Assembly (NCBI RefSeq): GCF_022682305.1
Contig: NZ_CP093528.1
Coordinates: forward strand, 3,593,501 to 3,657,500
Source: Shinella zoogloeoides
Lineage (GTDB): Bacteria; Pseudomonadota; Alphaproteobacteria; Rhizobiales; Rhizobiaceae
Length of the DNA stretch: 64,000 nt
Direction of reading: 5' to 3'
Positions 8,487-16,566 of this stretch are shown here, in pieces; position 1 is the stretch's first letter, and every line of letters begins with the position of its first letter. A program made the position numbers and the translations under genes. The notes beneath the pieces were generated by a model that was given only the letters and a program-made list of their open reading frames with translations, ran no database searches and was not told the DNA's origin.

Positions 8487-8530
8487 GATGTGCTCCTGAA
8501 ACGAAAACGGCCCGGCGATCGCCGGGCCTG
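8487..8530 (-). promoter_or_regulatory. Hairpin-plus-ribosome-site leader, copy 3
   Basis: A perfect 20-bp palindrome, GGCCCGGCGATCGCCGGGCC, is followed leftwards by GTTTTCGTTTCAGGAGC and then the start codon at 8486. It is the best preserved of the three copies. It may terminate transcription from parB, whose stop is 26 bp away at 8556. Confidence 0.5.
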
Positions 8531-8555
8531 GAGGTGGAAGGGGAAAGATGCGGGA

Positions 8556-10718
8556 CTATTCGGCGGCGACGAGCACCGCCGGATCGTCGCCGGTGCCGGC
8601 TTCGGTGGCCTCGTCGTCGCCGGCGAGGAAGTCAGGAAGCGCCACGTCGGACTCGTCCTCTTCGGCCGCAACCTCGATCGCCGGCTCCTCGGTGGCGAGA
8701 CGCAGCGGTTCCGGCAGCCAGCCGGTTTTCGCCAGCCGCTCCTCCGCCTCGGACGCCATCCACATCTTGTCCTTCTTCTGGTTGTCGAGGAGATTGGCGG
8801 TACTCTCGCCGACGGCCTCGGTGATGGCTTCGAGGATGCGCTGCTTGGTCACGCGCCCGAAGTAGTTCGCGACGGTCGGCCGGAACCCGGCCTCCGCCAT
8901 ATCGAGGCCGGTCACGCGGGCGAGGCGGTCGGCTTCCGCCATGCGCGCCTGGAGCTGCTTTTCGGAGATGCCGGTGGCGCTCATGGGATTGGGCCGCTCG
9001 TAGAGCGCGTTGATCCCGAGAGACATGCAATGGGCCAGCAGCGCCATGCGGTTCTCGTCGTCGAGCGCAACGAGCCAGTCCCAGAGCGCATCGTCGTCGG
9101 TCGGCACCTTGGCCTTCCATGCGGCGTGGCGCTTGTCCACGGCCTTAGCGTAGGGCGTGGTCTTCAGGTCGGCACCTTGATTGCTGCAAAAGACCTCGTG
9201 AACCGAGACCTGGACGGTCGCGCCGTGGGTGGACTGCCGGAAGGCGTCACGAGCGAGCTTGTGCAGCAGCGCCGTCACGGCGACATGCGGATTGCTGCCG
9301 ACCGCGTTGCGCAGCGCGATGGTGCGATGCGCCGACAGCTCGATCACCAGCTTCTCGGGGAGCGGCCTGATGACATCCACGTCCTCCTCGGGCTCGAACG
9401 GCCTGCCGTTGACAGAGACGACGGTGCGCGGTCCCTCGGGCGAGACATCGTCATCGCCATCGTTGTCGGTGTCCGGCTCGCCGCCTTCGATGTCGACGGT
9501 CTCGACCGGCTCGTCCTCGGGGCGCACCCAGCCGCGATTGACGACAAGCTCGCCGTCCTCGTCGACGGTGACGAAAGCGCCGGCGATGGCGATCTCGGCC
9601 GGATCATAGACGGTCGGGCGGCGCTCGAAGGCTTCGAGCTGCTTTTCGATCTCGCCCAGGCGCCGGTCGATTTCGTCGGGCAACTCGTCGTAGTCGGCAT
9701 ACTTGGCCTCAAGCCGCTCCTGCTCGCTGCGCAGCTTCTCGCGCTCGCGCCGCTCCTTCTTGGACAGTTCCGCCGGCGTGCCGACGACTCCGCGCAGGCC
9801 GTGGTCATAGCCGTAGGGAAGTCCGAGGTCGGCTTTGACCCACTTCCAGCCTTCGGCGGCCACCGCGTCGGCGACAGCCTTCAGCTTTTCCGCGACCAGC
9901 CGGTCGAGAAGCGGCACGTCCTCCAGCCAGCCCTCCTCGTCATCGTCGAAGAGGTAGCGCGGCAGGAGAGACCCGCCCGCCGCCATATAGGCGTCGAGGC
10001 CGACGAAGCGCGCACGCTTGTCGGATGCGGGAACCTCGGTCTCGGTGAGCATTTCCCGGATCTGCCACGGCTCCTTGTTGTGGGACTGCCGGACGGCATC
10101 CCACACCTGCTCCTGGCGTTCGTGATCGGGATGGGCGGTGAACGCCTCCAGCGTCCGGAGCGTCATGCCGTTCGCGGCATAGACCTCGTGAAGCTTGGGC
10201 GAGACCTTGGCGAGCACCAGGCGCTGCTCGACATAGCGCGTCGTCGTGAAGTAGGCGCTGGCGACCTCCTCGTGGGTCATGCCGCCATCCACCATCCGCT
10301 TGAAGGCGCGGAACTGGTCGAGCGGGTGCAGAGCGACGCGGAAGGTGTTCTCGGCCAGCGAGTCGTCGACGGCCGAGGTCTTGGCATTGGCCTTCTTGAC
10401 GAGGCAGGGGACCAGGCCGTCCTCGGGGAAGCGGCCCTTCGCCACCAGGCGGGCGATGACGCGGTAGCGGCGGCCGCCGGCGGGGGTCTCGAAATCGCCG
10501 GTCTCGTTGCCGTCGGCGTCGAGAACGGCGCGGACATTGATGCCGAGGATCAGGTCCTCGCGGCGCTCGACATCGAACTCAAGCTCATCGAGGCCCGCAT
10601 CGGCGTCGACTTCGCGAACATTGTCGTTCGACAGATGGATGCGGTTGAAGGGAATGTCGCGCGACCGCGAGAACTCGATCATCGCGAGGGCGGGCTTCTT
10701 CTTGGCAGCTCGGGCCAT
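8556..10718 (-). CDS. Large ParB/Spo0J-like nuclease-domain protein
   Basis: 720 aa from ATG 10718 (MARAAKKKPALAMIEFSRSR) with GGAG upstream. The N-terminal ParB-like domain has IPFNRIHLSNDNVR, the AGGRRYR signature and the HPLDQFRAF helix. A central HTH-type region contains MTHEEVASAYFTTTRYVEQRL. A long charged coiled-coil segment follows (about residues 315-370), then an acidic linker and a C-terminal domain of unknown function. Plasmid partition ParB proteins are about 300 aa. This longer type is typical of integrative elements, where it is thought to act in maintenance or gene control. No parA lies next to it. Confidence 0.85.
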   Translation of the reverse strand: MARAAKKKPALAMIEFSRSRDIPFNRIHLSNDNVREVDADAGLDELEFDVERREDLILGINVRAVLDADGNETGDFETPAGGRRYRVIARLVAKGRFPEDGLVPCLVKKANAKTSAVDDSLAENTFRVALHPLDQFRAFKRMVDGGMTHEEVASAYFTTTRYVEQRLVLAKVSPKLHEVYAANGMTLRTLEAFTAHPDHERQEQVWDAVRQSHNKEPWQIREMLTETEVPASDKRARFVGLDAYMAAGGSLLPRYLFDDDEEGWLEDVPLLDRLVAEKLKAVADAVAAEGWKWVKADLGLPYGYDHGLRGVVGTPAELSKKERREREKLRSEQERLEAKYADYDELPDEIDRRLGEIEKQLEAFERRPTVYDPAEIAIAGAFVTVDEDGELVVNRGWVRPEDEPVETVDIEGGEPDTDNDGDDDVSPEGPRTVVSVNGRPFEPEEDVDVIRPLPEKLVIELSAHRTIALRNAVGSNPHVAVTALLHKLARDAFRQSTHGATVQVSVHEVFCSNQGADLKTTPYAKAVDKRHAAWKAKVPTDDDALWDWLVALDDENRMALLAHCMSLGINALYERPNPMSATGISEKQLQARMAEADRLARVTGLDMAEAGFRPTVANYFGRVTKQRILEAITEAVGESTANLLDNQKKDKMWMASEAEERLAKTGWLPEPLRLATEEPAIEVAAEEDESDVALPDFLAGDDEATEAGTGDDPAVLVAAE

Positions 10719-10800
10719 GGTGGGTACTCCGAGACGGGCGCCGAGAGCCTCTCTCTCCGCTATCAACCCGTCACGAAATCCCCAGCCCCTCTCTCACTCT
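10719..10800 (-). repeat. Leader of the parB-like gene
   Basis: Read leftwards it contains GTGACGGGTTGA, then GAGAGAGGCTC and GGCGCCCGTC, then the ribosome site. It is clearly homologous to the ardC leader (12119-12200) over about 70 bp, and shares a shorter core with the leaders of the helicase and klcA genes. Confidence 0.55.
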
Positions 10801-10823
10801 CGAACGCCGCCACCCTCACCGCG

Positions 10824-11162
10824 TCACCAGGCGGGCAGCGACGGCCGCGGCGCGTTCACCCCGTATTTCCGCCGCAGCGTCTCGATCGCTGCCTCCTGCC
10901 GGACGATCCGGCGGCGAAGCCGGTCGAGATCGGGACCGGCCGCCTTGAGCAGATCGTCGAGGATGCGGCGGTATTCCGCCTCGTCCGCGCCGGTCCAGCG
11001 GCTCATCGCACGATGGTAGTGCCGGGCTTTCGGCCGCCGGCGGATCGCCTCGGCTTCGGCCCGGAGGGACACCGCGCGCTCGGCCAGCGCGAGATTGCTC
11101 CGGCTTCGGGCAAGGCCGGCTTCCATGCGCAGGAGAGCGGCGTGCAGCCGCGCGCGGTCCAT
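10824..11162 (-). CDS. Hypothetical coiled-coil protein
   Basis: 112 aa from ATG 11162, overlapping the ardC stop as TGATG. Almost wholly helical and rich in Arg, Ala and Leu (RLHAALLRMEAGLARSRSN; LDRLRRRIVRQEAAIETLRR), with heptad-like spacing. It is probably a small coiled coil. It lies between ardC and parB in the maintenance module. No family recognised. Confidence 0.6.
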   Translation of the reverse strand: MDRARLHAALLRMEAGLARSRSNLALAERAVSLRAEAEAIRRRPKARHYHRAMSRWTGADEAEYRRILDDLLKAAGPDLDRLRRRIVRQEAAIETLRRKYGVNAPRPSLPAW

Positions 11163-12118
11163 CACGCCGCCCGCCTGTCAGGCTCGGCCTCCACCGGGCG
11201 CAGCCCGTCATCGGGAGCGAAGGACAATATCCAGTCGGCCGCCTTGCTGGCTTGGCTGGCGGCGCGGACTACGGCGCGGGAATCCTCGCGCAGCACATCG
11301 AGCCAGGAGCCGACATAATCGGCATGGCGCACGGTCGGGACGATGCCGAGCGACGCGCAGCAGAATGCGGCGCTCATCTCGGCGATCAGCTCCTCGAACC
11401 CATATTTCTTCGTGCCGAAGGAGGAGGAGAAGTCTCGGTTCAGCCGGCTGCGATGGCCGCTGGCGTGACCCAGCTCGTGAAGGGCCGTCCGGTGCCAGTT
11501 GATCGGCTCGAAATAGGCTTGCGGCGGCGGCACGACCACATAGTCGTCGGCCGGCACATAGAATGCCCTGTCGCCGCCGATGCGGAAGTCGACGCCCGTC
11601 GCCCTGATCAGCGCCTCGACCCTCGGCTCGATCAGGCCGGGGGGCGGCGGCGGAACCGCGACGGTGATGTCGTCGGGCAGCCGCTCGCATTGGGCTGCAT
11701 TGAAGACGGTGAAGCGCTTGAGGAAGGGGATGGCCTGGGCTTCCTCGCCGGTCTCGCGCGCCCGGCGCTTCTCGTCCTCCGGGACGAAGCGGTCGGCATA
11801 GACGACGGTGGTGCCCTGCTCGCCCTTGCGGACATTGCCGCCGAGCGCGGCGGCCTGCCTGTAGGTGAGCCAGCCCTGACCGGGAAAACCGTGCTGCACG
11901 ACGGCGCCCCAGAGGATCAGGATATTGATGCCGCTGTAGCTGCGGCCCGTGGCGGCGTTCCTCGGCAGGCCGAGCGGCGCTTTCGCCGAAGCCGTGCCCC
12001 AGGGCTGGACCCAGGGGAAGCGGCCGGCCTCGAGCTCGGCGATGATCTTGCCGGTGATCTCGTCATAGAGGTTCGTCCGGTCCGAGCCGGCGCGAGGGGT
12101 GCGGTCATGTCTGGACAT
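11162..12118 (-). CDS. ardC: Antirestriction protein ArdC (ssDNA-binding metalloprotease type)
   Basis: 318 aa. The N-terminal ArdC ssDNA-binding domain (about residues 12-130) has YDEITGKIIAELEAGRFPW and GINILILWGA. The C-terminal zincin-like domain has HELGHASGH with a downstream glutamate in EELIAEMSA, the metal-binding set of the family. ArdC binds single-stranded DNA and aids establishment of incoming plasmid DNA. It is coupled to the 112-aa gene downstream and has a leader like that of parB. Confidence 0.92.
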   Translation of the reverse strand: MSRHDRTPRAGSDRTNLYDEITGKIIAELEAGRFPWVQPWGTASAKAPLGLPRNAATGRSYSGINILILWGAVVQHGFPGQGWLTYRQAAALGGNVRKGEQGTTVVYADRFVPEDEKRRARETGEEAQAIPFLKRFTVFNAAQCERLPDDITVAVPPPPPGLIEPRVEALIRATGVDFRIGGDRAFYVPADDYVVVPPPQAYFEPINWHRTALHELGHASGHRSRLNRDFSSSFGTKKYGFEELIAEMSAAFCCASLGIVPTVRHADYVGSWLDVLREDSRAVVRAASQASKAADWILSFAPDDGLRPVEAEPDRRAA

Positions 12119-12200
12119 CGCGGTTCTCCGCGACGGGCGCCGGGAGCCTCTCTCCCAGCCCTCAACCCGTCACGGCAAACCCCGTCCGCACTCTCACTCT
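12119..12200 (-). repeat. Leader of ardC
   Basis: Read leftwards: GTGACGGGTTGA, GGGAGAGAGGCTC, GGCGCCCGTC, then GGAG and ATG. It is homologous to the parB leader. Its upstream edge merges with the 95-bp repeat at 12184-12278. Confidence 0.55.
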
Positions 12201-12278
12201 CGGGGGGCGTTGCGGGGTCTCCCCGCAGAAGGGGGTGCGTCGGCAACGAAGTGCCGACCAGGAGGAAGGCTTTCCCCC
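12184..12278. repeat. 95-bp dispersed repeat with hairpins, copy 1
   Basis: About 90% identical by eye to 22181-22275 in the same orientation. It contains GCGGGGTCTCCCCGC (perfect 6-bp stem), GGCA...TGCC and a GGAGGAAGGCTTTCCCCC hairpin. Both copies lie upstream of leftward genes (ardC here, imuA there) and bracket a 10-kb cargo segment. Confidence 0.7.
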
Positions 12279-12394
12279 GCAAGACCGTAAAACCGTGGAA
12301 GCGTATAAATGCAAAAGCGTGGATACGGACCGCCGGAAACCGCGAATGACCACCAGCCTCGAAATCCATGCGGTGGCGCCCTATCTTGCCATCC

Positions 12395-12994
12395 ATGTGC
12401 AACGCCTATGAACAGCATGTGAAATGGGTCGAGTATTGCAGGATGATGCAGGCGCTGGAGCTTGGTATCCCGGCGAGCCAGAGCGAGCGCGACCTTCCCG
12501 AACATGACGACATCCGCATCAACCAGATGGGTCCGGTGATGCGGGCGACGGCGAACGACCGCGAGGTCGAGCTGGAGCCTATGAATTTCGGGTTGCCGTC
12601 GAACCGGCCCAAGGGTGGGCCGGTGTTCAATTTCCGCTCGGAGGGGCGCAACTTCTCGAACACGCAGCGCTGCCTCGTCCCGGCTTCGGCCTTCTTCGAG
12701 TTCACCGGCACGAAATACCCGAAGACCAAGCATCGCTTCACGCTGAACGGGGCGCCTTTCATGGCGATTGCCGGCATCTGGCGCGAGCCACAGGGCAATC
12801 ACCCGGCCTCCTTCGCCATGCTGACTACCGAACCCGGTCCCGACGTGAAGCCGATCCACAACCGGCAAATCGTGGTGCTGCGGCCGGAAGATTGGGCGGC
12901 CTGGCTATGGCTGACGAAATCCGAGGCCGAGTTGTTACGGCCGCTGGAGCAAGGCTCCCTCTCGGTCGAGACGGTGCGGAAGGGCGTCGACTAG
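12395..12994 (+). CDS. SOS-response-associated peptidase (SRAP, YedK/HMCES family)
   Basis: 199 aa from ATG 12395, so that the catalytic cysteine is residue 2 (MCNAYE). The longer reading frame would bury it. Other SRAP signatures are GPVFNFRSEG with the active-site Asn, the catalytic Glu in SAFFEFTG, and the His in PIHNRQ. The family crosslinks to abasic sites in single-stranded DNA through Cys2 and shields them. It stands alone, downstream of the 95-bp repeat, and neighbours the mutagenesis cassette, which fits a damage-response cargo. No LexA site was seen upstream. Confidence 0.92.
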   Translation: MCNAYEQHVKWVEYCRMMQALELGIPASQSERDLPEHDDIRINQMGPVMRATANDREVELEPMNFGLPSNRPKGGPVFNFRSEGRNFSNTQRCLVPASAFFEFTGTKYPKTKHRFTLNGAPFMAIAGIWREPQGNHPASFAMLTTEPGPDVKPIHNRQIVVLRPEDWAAWLWLTKSEAELLRPLEQGSLSVETVRKGVD

Positions 12995-13164
12995 CCCGAT
13001 CGCCGCTTCCATCCGCCACTATGACAGCGGCATCCGACGACGAAAGCGGCCATCGGCTTCTCCAACATGCGTTAGTGCGCTCGACCGCTTCCCGGCCGAG
13101 GTGACGCCTTTCCTTGAAGAGTCTAGGGTAGATTTGAGGAAGTTACGGAGCTGTTGGCAGGGGC

Positions 13165-14127
13165 ATGGCGGATATATTTGAGAATGCGGTAACTTCGATT
13201 GTGCTCGGTATCGAAGATTTCAGAGAGGGCTCCGACGCGCGCATGCTGAGTGCGGCGCGCAACTACTACGCCGGCGTGCTGCTACTGGGCAAGGAATGCC
13301 TCGTCCGTGCCGCCCCTGACGCCGATCCGATGGAGATCATCGGCGCGAAATTCGAACCCGTCCCCGATGGTGACGGCGGCGTTGACCATGAGGTTGTCGG
13401 CTATGCGACGGTAGATCTCGCCCAGCTCAAGAGCCGATTCAAGAAATTCGGCTTGTCCTGGCCTGACGTGAACATCGAAAAGCTGCAACGATTCCGAAAC
13501 AATCTTGAGCATTATCACCTGGCCGAACCCGTTGGAGCGCTGAAGGAGGCGATCGCCGCTTCATTTCCGATGGTTATCGACTTCCTGGAGACGCTGAAAG
13601 AAGATCCGCAAGACGTCTTGGCGGACGTCTGGGATACAATCCTTGAAGAGACGAATGCCTTCAACAAGGTCCAGAAGAGCTGCATGGACAGCCTTCTGCG
13701 CCTGAATTGGCCCGGTGAGATCGGACAACTGGATCGTATGTCTTGCGATAATTGTGGCTCGTCACTTATCGGTCAGACCGACCGCGACAATATCGAGAGT
13801 GAAGCGGCCGACGGCAAATGCTTCCAGTGTGGCCATGAGTACGATCAGCAGCAGCTAGCTGAAATGATCGTGTCGGCGAGCTACGAGATCGACGCCTACT
13901 ACGCCGCCAAGAACGGTGACTCGTCACCGATCGCGACATGCCCCGAATGCAGCGCCGACGCCTATGTCGAGAATGGAGAAATGAGCATTTGCTTTGCATG
14001 TAAGGAAACGATCGGTGGCGAGTGCAGTCGATGCAGTGCCGACATCACGGTCCATGAGTACAATCCAGACTATCCCGGTTTGTGCAGCTACTGCGCTCAC
14101 ACCTGGGAAAAGGTTATGCGAGAGTGA
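13165..14127 (+). CDS. HEPN-like protein with C-terminal zinc ribbons
   Basis: 320 aa. The N-terminal helical region (1-150) carries RNNLEH at residues 111-116, which fits the Rx4H active motif of HEPN ribonucleases, and an upstream helix AARNYYAGVLLLGKECLV typical of HEPN folds. The C-terminal part has several CxxC pairs (CDNC, CFQC, CPEC, CFAC, CSRC, CSYC), i.e. about three zinc ribbons. The stop overlaps the next gene's GTG start (GTGA), so the two are coupled. A toxin or RNA-targeting defence role is inferred, not shown. Confidence 0.65.
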   Translation: MADIFENAVTSIVLGIEDFREGSDARMLSAARNYYAGVLLLGKECLVRAAPDADPMEIIGAKFEPVPDGDGGVDHEVVGYATVDLAQLKSRFKKFGLSWPDVNIEKLQRFRNNLEHYHLAEPVGALKEAIAASFPMVIDFLETLKEDPQDVLADVWDTILEETNAFNKVQKSCMDSLLRLNWPGEIGQLDRMSCDNCGSSLIGQTDRDNIESEAADGKCFQCGHEYDQQQLAEMIVSASYEIDAYYAAKNGDSSPIATCPECSADAYVENGEMSICFACKETIGGECSRCSADITVHEYNPDYPGLCSYCAHTWEKVMRE

Positions 14128-14651
14128 CGAAGGATATTGTCATCCGCACCGCCGTCGAGGCGGATAATTTGATGGAGATGGTGCGGGCCTCCGCTGCACG
14201 GGCTCAACAGTGGATTGCGTCGCAATCGGGAGACCCGCTGGACCTGTTGCGCCGGATGAAGTTCGATCCAATCGGATTCCATCCCCTCGAGGATCGACCG
14301 TTAAATCTGATCGAGCAGATCAACCAGACTTGGACTTTCGCCGTCGCCATCGCGGCTGCGCGGCAATTGCTGAGCCTTCATCCAGACGTGAGCGGGTTTC
14401 GGCTCGCCCCTGGCGCACATGCATCGCTTGAACTAGACATCATGAGCCAGGAAGCCGGCTATGTCGGCGCCGAGACGTTTGCGGCTGTCAATCCACGCAA
14501 CAACGGCAAGCTGGCAGCCGATCTTGGTAAACTCGCCGGTCGCATGGAGCGGCACAGATACGTGTTCTTCATGTCCCCCTTGTTCCCCGGCAACGAACGC
14601 CGACCACAGTTCGAGCGCCATGGGATAGAAGTCTGGTCTGTCGACTTCTGA
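14124..14651 (+). CDS. Restriction-endonuclease-fold-like protein, partner of the HEPN protein
   Basis: 175 aa from GTG 14124, coupled to the HEPN/zinc-ribbon gene. The C-terminal half has a strand ending in D105 (LELDI), a second strand with E117 (YVGAETFAAV), a basic helix (NNGKLAADLGKLAGRM) and further strands (HRYVFFMSP; GIEVWSVDF). This order resembles PD-(D/E)xK nucleases, but the usual lysine is replaced (E-T-F). A protein at 54419-54943 has the same pattern. It may be a degenerate nuclease or an antidote for the HEPN partner. Inference only. Confidence 0.55.
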   Translation: MTKDIVIRTAVEADNLMEMVRASAARAQQWIASQSGDPLDLLRRMKFDPIGFHPLEDRPLNLIEQINQTWTFAVAIAAARQLLSLHPDVSGFRLAPGAHASLELDIMSQEAGYVGAETFAAVNPRNNGKLAADLGKLAGRMERHRYVFFMSPLFPGNERRPQFERHGIEVWSVDF

Positions 14652-14870
14652 CTTGGAGGAAGCGGCTGTCTCCCAGGGCGGTCGGTACAGCCAAACCGTG
14701 CGAGATTGGCTGGGCTGTATTTCGCGGGATGGCCTAACGACGGGCGCGAAAATTCGGTTGGAAACCGGCTTTGGTGGAGAGCGCACCGTCTGCTTTCGGA
14801 TAGGCTGCGGCAAGAGCGGGCTCGCCGCCGATGGCGGATGGCAGACAACCGCGGCCGCACCTCGTTCGAC

Positions 14871-16379
14871 TCAAAGCTGGATAACCTTTGGCTTCTTGCC
14901 GGGGAAGCGAGGCTTAGGAGGGGCTACGGCTCGACGTGATGTTTCGTACCCATCCTCACCGTCATCATCTGAGTCGCCGGCTTTTGAAGTCTCGACTGCG
15001 AGGACGACGCCCTTCTTTCCCTGCAATGCCGCCCTCAGGTATGGGGCCAGGACATCGGTCTGAAGAGCCGAAGTTCCAACCCACCCACGGCCGACCATGT
15101 CGATGAAATGAGTCGGGGTGAAGTGTCGTCGACCAAAAGTCTCCGCGTAGACGATTGTGCCTCCCTTCTTTCCCTTGGCGGCCGGTGTCTTTACCAGCCG
15201 CTTCCAGTAGCTCAAGGGAACGTAGATGCCCGGCACATGGCCCTTGGCATCATGGGATAGGAGCTTGCTACAGAATTTGAGAAAGAATGGATCCGCACCG
15301 AAGCGATATCCGTCACAGCTTTCGTCAACCGCGACCGCCCCGAGCGTCGCCGACGCTGAATCCATTCGTGCGATCTCCTCGTCCAGCTGAGCGTCCGGCC
15401 TGTAGCCGCCTTCGCCGTCAACGCCGGAGAACATTTTGTATTGCACGAAAACGACCGACTTCAGCGTCTCGTTCACATAAATCAAGTCGGTTCCAAGTTG
15501 CCTCTCAAGTGGCAGCTTATTCGCCAAGATAATGGTGAGATTGGTGTCACCGTTGGTGAACAGCTTCGCGGGATAGCGCTGGCGCCTGACGAACTGCCAG
15601 TCTTCATCAGCTTGGTCCAGATCCTGAAGGATCGCCAAATCCTCTATCGTTGTCACATCATCTTCGCTGTCGAAGATTGACGTCAATCCCTTCGCGCCAT
15701 CCTCGCCGAGTTGGGTCGGGATTGTGAGTTGCTGCCTGGGGATTCGTGCAATTTCAAGCGATGTGACAACCGCATCTCGTTGATAGGCCCAATTTGTCTT
15801 GGCGCGTGTCGGCGTGGGGTCCGGAGGTGGCGGGCGACGATCCACCAAACCTTCCGTGATCTTGGACGCTTCGGCATCGACTTGGCGCAACGCCGTCATG
15901 ATCAAGGAGAAGGCCGACGGCGATATGTGGCCGCCAAGGAGCGCCTGCTTCGCGCGCCATGCCTGCGTGCCGGCAAGTTTCGCTTTGATCGCTGCCACGC
16001 GCACGGGTTTCGTGAATGGCATAACGTTCCAGAGATCCAGCTTGTCCTTTCCGGACTCCGCCGGATAATAGACAACGCTCCGGGCAACGTGCGTAAGATA
16101 CCCCTTTTTTGTGCTGATAAAGCAGAGCATCCAGCGTCTTCGGAGTGCCGTCGGAATTTTCGGAACAGCTTGGCTGCAGGTGCTCTCTGCATAGAGATCA
16201 ATCTCAAGCTCCTTCAATCGTTCGGCTGAAATCAAAAGCACGTACCCGTGTTCTGGAACCCAGGGATAGCGCGCTTCAAGGTATTGATTTCCTGGCAGCG
16301 GCAACGATTTGTCCTCTATTTCGAATACTGTTTGCTCAAACGCGATGAAGGCATTGAATCTTGGGCACCTTCGACGCAC
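14871..16379 (-). CDS. Large nuclease-like protein with PD-(D/E)xK-type QxK motif
   Basis: 502 aa, GTG start at 16379 with a weak ribosome site. The first 190 residues are of unknown fold. After a proline-rich linker (RRPPPPDPTPT), residues about 285-320 read ERQLGTDLIYV...SVVFVQYKMF. E292, D298, Q313 and K315 fit the QxK variant of the restriction endonuclease core. The C-terminus is charged and ends PRFPGKKPKVIQL. It faces the HEPN pair convergently. A DNA-cutting defence role is plausible. No family name could be assigned. Confidence 0.6.
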   Translation of the reverse strand: MRRRCPRFNAFIAFEQTVFEIEDKSLPLPGNQYLEARYPWVPEHGYVLLISAERLKELEIDLYAESTCSQAVPKIPTALRRRWMLCFISTKKGYLTHVARSVVYYPAESGKDKLDLWNVMPFTKPVRVAAIKAKLAGTQAWRAKQALLGGHISPSAFSLIMTALRQVDAEASKITEGLVDRRPPPPDPTPTRAKTNWAYQRDAVVTSLEIARIPRQQLTIPTQLGEDGAKGLTSIFDSEDDVTTIEDLAILQDLDQADEDWQFVRRQRYPAKLFTNGDTNLTIILANKLPLERQLGTDLIYVNETLKSVVFVQYKMFSGVDGEGGYRPDAQLDEEIARMDSASATLGAVAVDESCDGYRFGADPFFLKFCSKLLSHDAKGHVPGIYVPLSYWKRLVKTPAAKGKKGGTIVYAETFGRRHFTPTHFIDMVGRGWVGTSALQTDVLAPYLRAALQGKKGVVLAVETSKAGDSDDDGEDGYETSRRAVAPPKPRFPGKKPKVIQL

Positions 16380-16566
16380 GACGAATAGCTACAACACACT
16401 ACAGACTGCCGCGCGAATTGTAGACATCGACCGTCTCTAGCGGGATATTAGATTCTTTGCCGACCCGTCATCGAAGGGCCACGCTACCGCGACAGAGTTC
16501 TGGATCGAAGGATTCGCTGCTCTGTGCTCGAAATGAAGCCGGAAGCGGCGGTTGCCCGACTCCGCC

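Noticed and set aside
8490..11318. Rightward 942-codon frame
   Set aside because: Lies opposite the parB-like gene, whose protein has clear motifs. The rightward product shows none.
11252..12349. Rightward 365-codon frame
   Set aside because: Antisense to ardC, which has the HELGH site; no domains.
14653..15063. Rightward 136-codon frame after the restriction-fold gene
   Set aside because: Overlaps the end of the convergent 502-aa gene and has no recognisable domain; probably chance.
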